48,957 bases of DNA from Armatimonadota bacterium. Its GTDB lineage: Bacteria; Armatimonadota; UBA5829; DSUL01. The notes beneath the pieces are model-generated. The model had not been told where the DNA came from. It searched no databases and saw only the letters and a program-made list of their open reading frames with translations. A program made the position numbers and the translations under genes. The stretch covers positions 1 to 48,957 of the forward strand of contig JADLDK010000065.1 in NCBI GenBank assembly GCA_020846715.1, given 5' to 3'. Positions 31,134 to 41,100 of this stretch are shown piece after piece; position 1 is the first letter of the stretch, and each line of letters begins with the position of its first letter.

Positions 31134-33020
31134 TTGATCAAGGCGAGAAAGCGTAAGACAGTTCGATTTATAGCGAAGATGCTCACCGTTATCATGCTGG
31201 TGCCGCATCTGCTGACGGCGCTGGGCACATCTGTCGTGCTTGCCCAGGTCCAGGGAGCGGATTACGTAGCGGTGCTCGATTTTGCGAATGCCAGCAGATC
31301 CGGTGGACAGATGCCTGCGCGTCTGGCGACAGACGCCGTGGCGGTAGAACTTGCAAAGTCTGACAAGTTCACAGTGGCCAGCCGGCGTCAGATTGCTGAT
31401 GCAATGAACAACCTGGATCTCCAGCCGCCACTGAATGTGACTTCCATTGTTCGCCTGGCCAAGGAGCTCGGGGTTAGCTCCGTCATCACCGGCACTCTGC
31501 GATCAGTGGAGTTCACCAACAATCCGCGCCAGGCAAAGGTGGAGATGGAGGTCAGGATGCTGGACGCGGAGACCGGTGAAGCCATGAACGGCGCCATCGC
31601 CCGCGGACAGTCCACGCCTGTGCCCAACTTTACTGGTGACGATGATGTGCTCCTGACGCAGGCGATTAACAACGCCGCTTATGTGGGCGTCAACACGATG
31701 CTCAGCTACATCATTCCTGAGGCGACTGTTCTGAACTCGATTGGCGACGACAGGGTCCTTCTCAACAAGGGCGCTCAAGACGGCATCCGGCGCGGGATGG
31801 AGATGCTGGTTTCCCGAGACGGCGAGACAGTCGGCCGCATTCGGATTCTTGAGGTCTCCAACAACGACGCCACCGCTAATGTTTTACCTGGGTCAACCAG
31901 GGGAGTGCATCCTCAGGATAAGGCTCGCGCCATTTTCAAGCTGCCCGATGTGGCGACGGGAGGCTTTGGAGAGTCTCCTTCCACAGTTTCCGGTGGGGTC
32001 GTTGGCGGAGGCAAGAAGCGCGGTACGGGCCGGGTTGCCGGACTGCTGCTAGGGCTGGGAATTCTCGCGCTGCTCGCCTCTCAGAGCAAGAGCAGTGAAT
32101 CCGTCGGGCCGGGAGGCGCCGCCACCGGCCTGCGCGCGGAAGCCACGTCCGCTATGAGCTCTCCAGCGGTCAGGGTTACGCTTGATCCGTCGCGCTTTGC
32201 CAGGACTGGACTGATCCAGTACAAGATCTGGCGTGACGATCTTCCGACGCCCGTTTTCGGTGTGGACCCGAATATCTCGATGGTCAACGATCCGGATTTG
32301 CCAGTTGGAACCACTCTTCCGGTCACGTTCCTTCGCGTTGATCCGAATGACACCTCCAGCGCGCCGGATGAGGTCTCTGCGACCAATCCGGGAATTACTC
32401 CGGGCAGAACCTACAACTATTACATTAGCGGAGTCTACAAGATTCTCACGGGGCTCGGCGGGGGCAGCGACTCAGGTACCGGCGGTGGTACAGGAGGCAC
32501 GTCGTCCACCTACAAGTATCAGGAGACGACCCAGCAGTTCGTTGGCCGCTCAACCCCACTTGAGCAGATCACGCGCGCCAATATGTTGACTCCGACGTTT
32601 AACGCTCAAGACATCGACCTTCAGAACGTGACGTTTGCCTGGAACGCCGTTGCTGGCGCGGACAGATATATCGTGGAAGTGTCCACGAACCCGGCGTTTT
32701 CCAATGTGCGGTTCCGAAGCTCAGCTGTGACGTCTTCTCCATCGGCAGCAGGGACACAGGTGACGCTTGGAAATCAGAATATAGCGTCTTTCTTCTCCGG
32801 AATCACCTCTGGCACCCCTCTGTACTGGCGGGTTGGAGCGGTGAACAGTCTGGACGTTCCGGGGCCGGTGCCGGACGCGCTCAGCGGGCTGCGCTACGTG
32901 TATAGCGAAGTAAGTCAGTTCCGCACCAAGGAAGAGCCGCCACCACCTCCTGGAGGGGGCTCAGGCGGCGGATCTGGTGGCGGCGGTGGCGGCGATACAC
33001 CACCACCACCACCGATTTAG
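31134..33020 (+). CDS. Exported CsgG/FlgT-like protein with fibronectin-like and Pro/Gly tail
   Basis: The protein is 628 residues and starts with TTG at 31134 after GGGGAGG. A basic N-region and MLTVIMLVPHLLTALGTSVVLAQ form the signal peptide. Residues ~40-210 resemble CsgG/FlgT middle domains (VAVLDFANASRSGGQ, FTVASRRQIADAMNNL, ELGVSSVITGTLRSVEF, VEMEVRMLDAETGE). Residues ~210-270 resemble the FlgT C-terminal barrel (RVLLNKGAQDGIRRGMEMLV). Next come a Gly-rich linker, one hydrophobic helix (VAGLLLGLGILALLAS), beta domains, a fibronectin-III-like stretch (TFAWNAVAGADRYIVEVS) and a Pro/Gly tail. CsgG-type proteins form or attend outer-membrane secretion pores. A role in exporting or anchoring the large secreted proteins encoded downstream is attractive but is inference from position. 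No curli or flagellar genes are nearby. Confidence 0.75.
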   Translation: MIKARKRKTVRFIAKMLTVIMLVPHLLTALGTSVVLAQVQGADYVAVLDFANASRSGGQMPARLATDAVAVELAKSDKFTVASRRQIADAMNNLDLQPPLNVTSIVRLAKELGVSSVITGTLRSVEFTNNPRQAKVEMEVRMLDAETGEAMNGAIARGQSTPVPNFTGDDDVLLTQAINNAAYVGVNTMLSYIIPEATVLNSIGDDRVLLNKGAQDGIRRGMEMLVSRDGETVGRIRILEVSNNDATANVLPGSTRGVHPQDKARAIFKLPDVATGGFGESPSTVSGGVVGGGKKRGTGRVAGLLLGLGILALLASQSKSSESVGPGGAATGLRAEATSAMSSPAVRVTLDPSRFARTGLIQYKIWRDDLPTPVFGVDPNISMVNDPDLPVGTTLPVTFLRVDPNDTSSAPDEVSATNPGITPGRTYNYYISGVYKILTGLGGGSDSGTGGGTGGTSSTYKYQETTQQFVGRSTPLEQITRANMLTPTFNAQDIDLQNVTFAWNAVAGADRYIVEVSTNPAFSNVRFRSSAVTSSPSAAGTQVTLGNQNIASFFSGITSGTPLYWRVGAVNSLDVPGPVPDALSGLRYVYSEVSQFRTKEEPPPPPGGGSGGGSGGGGGGDTPPPPPI

Positions 33021-33077
33021 TTCTCAAACGCTGCGCGCTTGAGCGCAAGGCGGCTGTCTTAAGATTGGAGTGCTTAT

Positions 33078-33127
33078 CCGGGTGCTCTCGCAAGCAGGAG
33101 GGTTTTCATCTGCTTGCAGGCACCCGG
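33078..33127 (+). promoter_or_regulatory. Two-part hairpin in the leader of the subtilase gene
   Basis: CCGGGTGC (33078-33085) pairs with GCACCCGG (33120-33127), and CAAGCAG (33091-33097) with CTGCTTG (33110-33116), forming one long hairpin with a small internal loop. The 12-base apical loop is GAGGGTTTTCAT, so a GGAGGG sequence sits at the loop edge. No T-run follows, so it is not a standard terminator. It ends 43 bases before the ATG of the protease. Confidence 0.6.
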
Positions 33128-33170
33128 AGATTCCGCCGCGGAGCCGGCGGCGCTGCCTGAGGTTGCTGAG

Positions 33171-35525
33171 ATGCTGATCAAGATGCTGTTCACACTATTC
33201 GGCCGGACTTTTCGCATCACCGCTTTCGCTGCTGTGCTGTGCGTTCTGTTCTCTCCAGCGTTTGCTTCTGGTCCTGGCGGCGGCAACCCGTCAAACAGGC
33301 CCTTGTATGTTGAAGGCGATCTGCTGGTTCAGCTCAGAGAGGGCTCCAATGTCACTACTGCCGCTGCCGTGGCCACGAAGGCGAGTGCGCGTATTGTCAC
33401 CAAGCTGCCTCTGGAAAACTGGTATCAGATCCGGTCGTTCAACCCCGAGACGCAGACGACGAAAAAGATGCTCGAAGCCATCGGCTCAGACCCTCGGGTG
33501 CTGCGAGCTGAAGCCAATGGATATGGCTACGTACAAGCTGTTCCAACAGATCCACTCTACCCTCAGCAGTGGGCGTTGCAGATGATCCGGGCGCCTCTCG
33601 CGTGGGACATTACCAAGGGCGCTGAGACTGTCAAGGTTGCTGTGGTGGACACCGGTGTTCGGGCAGATCATCCAGATTTGTCCACGCGCCTGATTGCCGG
33701 CTACGACGTGGCGGATGGCGATGCGGATACAAATCCTCCTGAGGACTGTGAAGCTTTGCAGGAGATGACGCATGGCACGCACGTTGCAGGCATTATCGCC
33801 GCGCAGGGCGACAACGGAGTGGGCATTGTAGGCGTTTGCTGGGACAAGGTCAAGATCATTCCGATCAAAGTTTTCGCCGACCAGGGTGGAGGCGCTGAGT
33901 GGAGCTGGGTTGTCCAGGGACTTGAGGAGGCCAAGCGGCGCGGCGCGCAGGTGGTTAACATGAGCCTGGGAGGCTACTACCGCTCTGCTGCGCTCGAAGC
34001 CAAGTGCCGGGAGCTGGCCAACAGCGGGATCATAATTGTCGTTTCGACGGGGAATGACAATGGCCCTGTGGCTTATCCCGCCGCATTCCCGGACTGTATG
34101 GCTGTAGCGTCCGTTGGTCCGAGTGGAAACAAGGCCTCGTATAGCAACTTTGGTCCAGAAGTGGACATTGCCGCACCGGGTGGACAAATGTCCAGCAATG
34201 ATCTGAACGATCCCGGCGGCGTATTGAGTTGTATTCGTTATTGCTTTGGAGCGGCGACCGCTGCAACGAATGGCTGGGGGACGTTCCAGGGCACATCTAT
34301 GGCAGCCCCGTATGTCGCGGGAGCCGCGGCGCTGCTTCTGTCGGCGGGAATGCCAGCTTCCAGTGTCCGAGCAGCGTTGGAAGGCACGGCACAGCCTAAA
34401 GGGACAAAGATCCCCAACGATCAGTACGGCTACGGCATTCTGGATGTCAACGCTGCGTTGCGATATTCGCCGGTCAACGTCAACATTGACAGACCCCGTG
34501 AAGGCGATGTGCTTTCGACGCTGAAGCCGCTGATACGAGTGAGGTTGGCCGGAGCGGCTCCTCAGTCCATCTCCGTGCAAGTAGACGGTGTGACCGTCAT
34601 CAGCGGGCAGAGCGCCTCAGATTCTCGCGTTGAGAACTTCAACTACAGCACGAGCTCGGGAGAAATGTCTTTTAGTTGGGCGTTTTCTGAAGAAGGGACA
34701 CATCGTGTCGTTGTCTCCGCGGCCGCTATATTCAACCTCTCAAAGATCAAATCTGCCAGTGTTTCGTTCGATATCAAGGGGCCCACTCTGCCGCCGGGAC
34801 TTTACATGTTCTCTCGGCCGTTTGGTTCTGCGGTCAACGATCCGGCATCCGTACTGAAAACTCCACTCTACCGGTTGGCGCGCGCAGTTCCAGAACTTGA
34901 CGATACCGGCACTGTCAAAACTACGTATGCGATGTACAACTATCCTGGATTGGCGAACGATCCTCGAGCGTCCCTGCGTCCAACCGACGTCATCGCCAGT
35001 CAGACAAATGGCTTGAGCGAGACTCTGCCGCGTGGTGTAGGCTATTGGCTGCGCCTGAACGCGACTACAAAGCTGCTGGAGAACGAAGTGGCAGACGATC
35101 GCTACTCTTACGATATGTCACTGGCGCCGGGCTGGAATCAGATTGGAAACCCGTACCCGTATCCGATTGCGTGGGGAAGCGTTCTGGTCACCTATATGGG
35201 GGAGACGGTATCCATTACCGATGCTGCCAGGCGGGGCTGGATCAGTCCATCGCTCTACAGCTACGAGAACAATGTTTACGTTTCGCAGACAGCGCCAGAG
35301 GGGACCCTGCAGCCATGGCTGGGTTACTGGGTGAGATCCAAAGTGCCGCTTACCGGCGGATTGACTTCTGTGGACGACGTGCGTGGCAGACTGACAATAC
35401 ACTATCAGCCTTTGCAGAATGAGTCTGCTGTGATGCCGTCTATCGCTCAGCCTGCTGGAGCTTCATTGACAGGCAGCTCCACTGGTGGTCAATCGGAAGG
35501 AAGCGGCAAAGTGCGCGCGTGGTAG
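33171..35525 (+). CDS. Secreted subtilisin-like serine protease (S8) with GWNQIG tail domain
   Basis: The protein is 784 residues. The ATG at 33171 follows TGAGG by about eight bases and gives the signal MLIKMLFTLFGRTFRITAFA...SPAFASG. A Fervidolysin-type propeptide precedes the catalytic domain (about residues 45-120, VEGDLLVQLREGSN). The S8 triad is Asp160 (VAVVDTGVRADHPD), His201 (HGTHVAGIIAAQGD) and Ser376 (GTSMAAPYVAGAAAL). After it come one beta domain (about 440-545) and a two-lobed C-terminal domain (about 545-760) with LAPGWNQIGNPYPYPIAW (Trp655) and LQPWLGYWVRSKV. The same tail is present in two neighbouring large proteins. It probably acts outside the cell, perhaps maturing the adjacent surface proteins, which is inference. 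Confidence 0.93.
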   Translation: MLIKMLFTLFGRTFRITAFAAVLCVLFSPAFASGPGGGNPSNRPLYVEGDLLVQLREGSNVTTAAAVATKASARIVTKLPLENWYQIRSFNPETQTTKKMLEAIGSDPRVLRAEANGYGYVQAVPTDPLYPQQWALQMIRAPLAWDITKGAETVKVAVVDTGVRADHPDLSTRLIAGYDVADGDADTNPPEDCEALQEMTHGTHVAGIIAAQGDNGVGIVGVCWDKVKIIPIKVFADQGGGAEWSWVVQGLEEAKRRGAQVVNMSLGGYYRSAALEAKCRELANSGIIIVVSTGNDNGPVAYPAAFPDCMAVASVGPSGNKASYSNFGPEVDIAAPGGQMSSNDLNDPGGVLSCIRYCFGAATAATNGWGTFQGTSMAAPYVAGAAALLLSAGMPASSVRAALEGTAQPKGTKIPNDQYGYGILDVNAALRYSPVNVNIDRPREGDVLSTLKPLIRVRLAGAAPQSISVQVDGVTVISGQSASDSRVENFNYSTSSGEMSFSWAFSEEGTHRVVVSAAAIFNLSKIKSASVSFDIKGPTLPPGLYMFSRPFGSAVNDPASVLKTPLYRLARAVPELDDTGTVKTTYAMYNYPGLANDPRASLRPTDVIASQTNGLSETLPRGVGYWLRLNATTKLLENEVADDRYSYDMSLAPGWNQIGNPYPYPIAWGSVLVTYMGETVSITDAARRGWISPSLYSYENNVYVSQTAPEGTLQPWLGYWVRSKVPLTGGLTSVDDVRGRLTIHYQPLQNESAVMPSIAQPAGASLTGSSTGGQSEGSGKVRAW

Positions 35526-35868
35526 GTTCTGAGACACCAACTTCAGATGTTGCGAATCTGGCTCAGCGGAGGCCGGTCCGTCCCTGTGTCTCGGGTGATC
35601 TCGCACAGATATGTTGCGCAGATAACGGAGGATATGCGCAGTCTTTGAATAACTTTTTACAGATGGATTTACCTGGTATTATTACGGTGTCTGCGAGAGG
35701 GTGCCGGATGAGCGTCAGGAACAAATGCGAGCGGCGCTATGTCCATGAAACGGCGTCGACGTTTATTGATTGTGGTACAACACCTTGCTTCTGATGAACG
35801 TCTCGTCTTCCGGCTGTCCTTTCCTGATCGTCATCCCTGCTGTGCGTCACCGTGTCACGAGGATCTGT
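35526..35868 (+). other. Gene-free region upstream of the 684-residue secreted protein
   Basis: This 343-base stretch has a possible promoter: TGGTATTAT (35674-35682), an extended -10, with TTTACA at 35656-35661 but only a 15-base spacer. The frame of the next gene is open upstream of its ATG, but that extension has no coding character. GAGGA at 35859-35863 is the Shine-Dalgarno site of the next gene. Nothing else was recognised. Confidence 0.45.
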
Positions 35869-37923
35869 ATGCCACCAAAACCGACTCTGCCGAATATGTC
35901 CCGTAATCTGGTCTGGCCAGACGCTGCGCTGATGGGCAGGCTCGCAACGTTTGCCCTGGTCGCGCTGGGGTGCGTTATTGGGCTTCAGGGACGCGCATGC
36001 GCTGCTTTCTCGGCTGAGTCTGTTCAGAATTCGTATCTTCAGGTAATCGCTGGAGTCTCGGGAGACGTTTCTGACGCTGGCCCCAACTACAATACGACCG
36101 TCAAAGTGGCCGGTTACTGGACGGTAGCAACGACCGGCGGTGAACCGCATACTGCTGATGACAACGGTGTAGAGCTGACTGGCGGGGCGTTGTTTCAGGA
36201 ACCCTGGGGTTGCTACACAGCAATCAAGGTGGATGAGGCGGATGCGGTGATCTACGGCTCGGATGAAGGCGGTGCCTGGACCAGACAGCCCTCTGCCGAT
36301 GAGAACAAAGACATCATCACCGACAGCTACTTACTCAAGAGCGCTCCCATCAACATATCTCGCGTTATCAGCATAGAGCGCGATGTTATTCGAGTGTCTT
36401 ATTCCATCACGAACAACGACACCGCTGCTCACAAGATCGGCCTGGCCACCTTCATGGATACTGACTACGGTTACGATCAGAGCATGCAGCTTGTCACCGG
36501 CGGGCCTTTCTGGACTGTCCGAACTGGTTCTGTAACCAACGAGCAGGAGTTGACTGGAAGTGATGTGCCGGATGTCGTGTTCGGTTTTGACAACCTGCCG
36601 CAGTACAAAATAGTGACCAAGACAATTCTGCGCGGGGCAGACGCGACAACGCCTGATTCGGTCATGCTCACGAACGCGGGCCATGCTTTTGGAGGCGACT
36701 TCTGGGATCTGGCTCCCATCGCGACTCACTCCATCCTTGAACAGAGTGGTCTGGTTCTGCTGTGGAATCAGAAGTCCGTGGCTGCCAACGCAACGATGAG
36801 CCCCACCACCTTTTATTTTGGTCTGGGACATGCCACGGAGGATTACAGCTATCCGGCTGTCTTGGCTCTCCAGGCGCCATTTTCACTGGAATACAATCGG
36901 CCGGCGGGGGATGACCTGGGCGACATCAACCCGCAACCTACGACCGTATACGGATACGTTTACAATCGCAGCGATGAACTGCCGCTCTCCAACGTGCAGG
37001 TCCAGTTGGCCCTGGACGCCGGTTTGCAGTTCGCGCCAGGTGAAACGCCCACCAAGACAATAGGCGACATCGGCATCGCTGGTGGCGAGGGGCAGGTCAA
37101 GTGGCAGATTCTTGCCGATCGCACACAAGTTGGACCTGTCAATATGACTCTGTCTGTCGTCGGATTTCCGTTGACGGCCAAGGCGGTAACGCGTTCAGTG
37201 AATATTCCCGCTGTGGAAGATCGGCTGTATCCGGGCAATACCTGGCAGCTCATTTCTGTTCCTTTTCGCGCAGACGATCCTACTCCTGCCGCCATGTTGG
37301 GTCTTACCCCGGGGTCTTTCGCGGCCAAGAAATTCAATCCAGCGACAGGGCTGTATGCTGATATCACCACTGTTCAACCGGGAGACGCTTTCTGGTTCAA
37401 GCCGCTCAATATCGCGCGGGTTATTGTAACAAATGCTGACCCGCTTCCTAACTCAACCACTGGTCCGTACGTTATCAATCTGAAGGCGGGCTGGAATCAG
37501 ATTGGCAACCCGTTTCTCTATGGCATCTCCTGGGGGCGTTTCCGTGTGCTTCGAGATCCGATTGAAGGTAGCGTTCCACTGGCAACGGCGACTGAGCGCA
37601 ACTGGCTGAGAGCTACTGTGTACTGGTACAACGCCACGACCAATGCCTATGAGGCAAGCTCTTCTCCTGACACGCAGATAATACCGTGGAGAGGCTACTG
37701 GGTGCGCGCGTTTCAGCCGTTATCTCTCATTGTTCCCGGGACTGATACTATAGGTGGCTCGGTGGTTTTCACCTCCCGCGATGCCGGGGGTGGGGGCGGT
37801 GTTACTCCGCCGTTGCCTCCGCTGCCTCCAGGACCGCCGGGGTCGGGGCAGGTTGCGCGGACGCATCGGTCGCCGGCTGCCAATGGCGCTTTCTCGTCCG
37901 GCAATGGCGCCCACTCCAGGTAA
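35869..37923 (+). CDS. Large secreted protein with GWNQIG tail domain
   Basis: The protein is about 684 residues. The ATG at 35869 has GAGGA five bases upstream; the upstream frame to 35770 is rejected because it pushes the signal peptide inward. The signal is MGRLATFALVALGCVIGLQG, preceded by a ~20-residue N-region. Residues ~55-340 form a beta-rich domain (ISRVISIERDVIRVSYSITN, HKIGLATFMDTDYGYD), similar in style to galactose-mutarotase-like or sandwich folds, without a sure family. An Ig-like domain (~345-445) follows, then the two-lobed tail: LISVPFRADD ... GDAFWFKPL, then LKAGWNQIGNPFLYGISW (Trp542) and IIPWRGYWVRAFQPL. The end is Gly/Pro-rich. It shares the tail with the subtilase and the next protein. 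The function is unknown; it is probably extracellular. Confidence 0.8.
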   Translation: MPPKPTLPNMSRNLVWPDAALMGRLATFALVALGCVIGLQGRACAAFSAESVQNSYLQVIAGVSGDVSDAGPNYNTTVKVAGYWTVATTGGEPHTADDNGVELTGGALFQEPWGCYTAIKVDEADAVIYGSDEGGAWTRQPSADENKDIITDSYLLKSAPINISRVISIERDVIRVSYSITNNDTAAHKIGLATFMDTDYGYDQSMQLVTGGPFWTVRTGSVTNEQELTGSDVPDVVFGFDNLPQYKIVTKTILRGADATTPDSVMLTNAGHAFGGDFWDLAPIATHSILEQSGLVLLWNQKSVAANATMSPTTFYFGLGHATEDYSYPAVLALQAPFSLEYNRPAGDDLGDINPQPTTVYGYVYNRSDELPLSNVQVQLALDAGLQFAPGETPTKTIGDIGIAGGEGQVKWQILADRTQVGPVNMTLSVVGFPLTAKAVTRSVNIPAVEDRLYPGNTWQLISVPFRADDPTPAAMLGLTPGSFAAKKFNPATGLYADITTVQPGDAFWFKPLNIARVIVTNADPLPNSTTGPYVINLKAGWNQIGNPFLYGISWGRFRVLRDPIEGSVPLATATERNWLRATVYWYNATTNAYEASSSPDTQIIPWRGYWVRAFQPLSLIVPGTDTIGGSVVFTSRDAGGGGGVTPPLPPLPPGPPGSGQVARTHRSPAANGAFSSGNGAHSR

Positions 37924-38199
37924 TGATGAGCCTGAGGTGTGTGGATCTCTGCGGAGGGAAGAGGCCGGAGCGAACAAGGGGCAGCCAAGGATCGTCTGTT
38001 AGCAAGGAAAGAATTGGAAACGGGCGGCTGTGGTTGTGGGTGACGATTTGAGGGATGGAAGATTGGCGTTGATAGTTGCTGGTGAGCGCCGCGTTTCTCC
38101 GGAGCGCGGCGTCATGCCGTGTGGGTACTCTGATACTCACACACTGATCGTTGTCCACTGCTGCGGGCAGCTTAGTGGCTGCGTCGAGGAAGACACTTA

Positions 38200-41100
38200 A
38201 TGAGAAGGTTCCTTTGTCTTGTTGCTCTGGTTGTGTTGAGCTTTTCTGCCTCGGCGTCTCGCGCGGCTGATCCGGTCTTAAGCGACGGAAGTGTCAGTCC
38301 AGTTATTGGCGCTTCATGGACCACTTACACATTCACAGTCTTCTATGCTGACGCGGACGGCGATGCGCCTTCGTATGTGAAGCTCTTCATCAACGGCGCT
38401 GAATATCCAGTCGCGATGAAGTCGGTGGTCAACAACGTATCCGACTACACCCAGCCAGTTCAGTACCGAATTGACGTGCCAGGCTCCACTGTCTACACTC
38501 CGCTTGTCTCAAACAACTATCACTTTGAGACCAAAAGCACCGCTGATGCGGCAGTGGTCAAGTTCCCCGCAGACTCGGACCTGGACGGACCTCTTATCAG
38601 CGAGGCTCCAATACTTTCAGATGGATCGGTTGGCGGGGGGGCTCGGCCGGGACTGCCCGCGACGTATCAGGTCACGTACAGGGATCGTGATGGCGATGCT
38701 CCCGAACCGGGATTTCCGATTGTCTGGACGGGAAACTCTTCTGGGTGGCAGTTCACAGGCGGTATCGCAAGTGAAGTGGAACCAGACGTGACTCTGGTGA
38801 CGGACAGCTCCAAAAGCTGGACACCTTCTCAGTTTCAAAACCAACCGCTTAACTGGAACACTGGAAAGCGGATCGGCCTGACTGATACGATTATTGACAA
38901 TACGAGCAATACGCTCATTGTTCGCGGCAAGCTCGACTCTGATGCCGATACCGCGCCCGTGCCAGGTGACAAGTTTCAGATTAACGAGCTGAGCGCACGC
39001 TCTACCGCGATTGACTACACCGCAGCGGCAATTGTTGATGACTTTGCGGCCTATACGCCGGGTGCCTGGGCGGGAAAAAGACTGCAGATTGTTTCGAGCA
39101 ACCCGGATCTCCTGAGCGGAGACGCGGTTGCTACGGTATTCACAGTTTTCGGCAACACATCCAACGTTTTGGCCTTGTCGGCTCGGGAATATCCGACCGC
39201 GGACAGCGACCCTGCCGTGACTGCGAGCGGACTGGTTAACGGCTACGCGTACTCCCTGAGCGATATTCTCGTTGACCAGGCAGTAGATTTCAATACGAAC
39301 GACAACGGGTTTGTGACGCTTCGTTTCCAGAACAGCCCGGGCTGGATACCGGGACAGTTTGCGGGTTTGCCGCTACAGGTGCTGCTGGGGACAGGAGCAG
39401 GCAACAGCTACACGATCTGGACTAACACCAGCGATACGATCTCGTTTAGCAATTCTTCTGCGGACTTCCCTCCGCTTGGGCTGGACGGATCTATTGTGAG
39501 AATCGCGGGACTGACAATGGTTCCCACCGGTGATCCGCCTTCACCTGAGGACTACGCCGGATTTGGAGGGGTGGGGTTTGGCGCTGCTGTACCGGCCGGG
39601 CTTGGATTGGGCCAGCATACCGCGCGCTTCATGGTCAGCAACAACCCAACTTTGCTGGGTGAGCGTATGAACTATCAGGCGTACTACCCGCTGCGCTCAG
39701 CAGATCCTCTGGTTGGGCCACGGGTTTTGCCCGGCATTCCTTCCCTTAATTCTGCTCCCGCTTTACGCAATGCGACCGCGACGCCCTTCAAGGGGACCAC
39801 GCAGACAGCATTTGATTTCTCTGTGGACTACATGGATCCCGATGGAGATGCGCCAGGTCCACATAACGGTGTAGTTGGAAATGTGACGCTTTTTCTGGAA
39901 GCGCCAAACGGCACGCGCACCTATCGCGCCTCTGTCGATCCTGTCACGCATGGCTCGTGGCCGGCGGGTCTCTGGAGAACAATTAACAGCAGCGTTTTCC
40001 AGGGGTTTCACTTTGATGCGGGAACGCTAAGCTCCGGGACGTACAGGTATCATTTTGAAGCTTCTGACGGCTATCGAACCACTCGCTTCCCGAGCAATCC
40101 GGAGAACGATCCGGCCATCGTTGTCAACAGCCAGCCTGTCCTGTCAAACCCCAGTGTCGCACCTGCCTCAGGTAATACCGGGACGCTTTTCAGGTTCAAA
40201 GTCACGTACACGGATGCTGACAATACTCAGCCGTCGTCAATCAAGCTCATTCTGAACAAGAACGGAGTCGATCAGGCGCCTATGGCTCTTTCGAAGCTGG
40301 ATGCGGGTGACAACAACTTTATTGATGGCGCCGTATATTACGTTGACACAACCCTGGCGGCGGCAACGTACACTTATCGGTTTACGGCCAGCGACGATGT
40401 CGAGGCCGCGGCCCCGACCTTTGCCCAGAACGGGCCAGTTGTACGCGCTACAAATAGCGCTCCAGTTTTGCTCAACGGCGCTGTCTCGCCGGCGTCTTCG
40501 GCATTTGCGGGCAACAATTTCACTTATTCTGTGCGCTATCATGACCCGGACGGAGATGCGCCTAACAGCGTCCAGTTGACTATCTATGCTACGGACGGGA
40601 CTACAGTTCTGGCCACGAAGAATCTAACGCAGACCAATCCACTGCTTACCGACTACGCCGCAGCGGGTGGAGTTGAATACTCGTATACCGGCTACAGCTT
40701 CGCTGCCGGTGGCCGCTACTACTACCAGTTTACTGCTTCGGACGGCCTTCTCGCGGCAACGGGAGATACCGGCAAGCTTGTCGGCCCGACGGTCAACTTC
40801 GTGCCGGGTCTCTCAAGCCCGTCTGTCACGCCCGGCAGCGGACCCTCTTCTGGAAAATTCACTTATCAGGTGACTTATACAGATCAGAGCAACGTCGCTC
40901 CAGGTGCGGGCGGATATGTGCGAGTTGTGGTCAATGGAGTGTCCGGGCAGTCAACCTATCAACTTGCGCCAACGGCCTCCAGTGGTTGGAGCACCGGCGT
41001 CGTTTACCGGGCCCAGGTACAGCTCGATCCAGGCGTTTACACATACCACTTTGAGGCAAGCGATGGGCTTGACCCGGCGCCCAATACCGCTGAGCTGTCA

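Noticed and set aside
38087..38111. Hairpin CGCCGCG/CGCGGCG between the two large secreted protein genes as a terminator
   Set aside because: The stem is good but no T-run follows on either strand, so terminator function is not supported.
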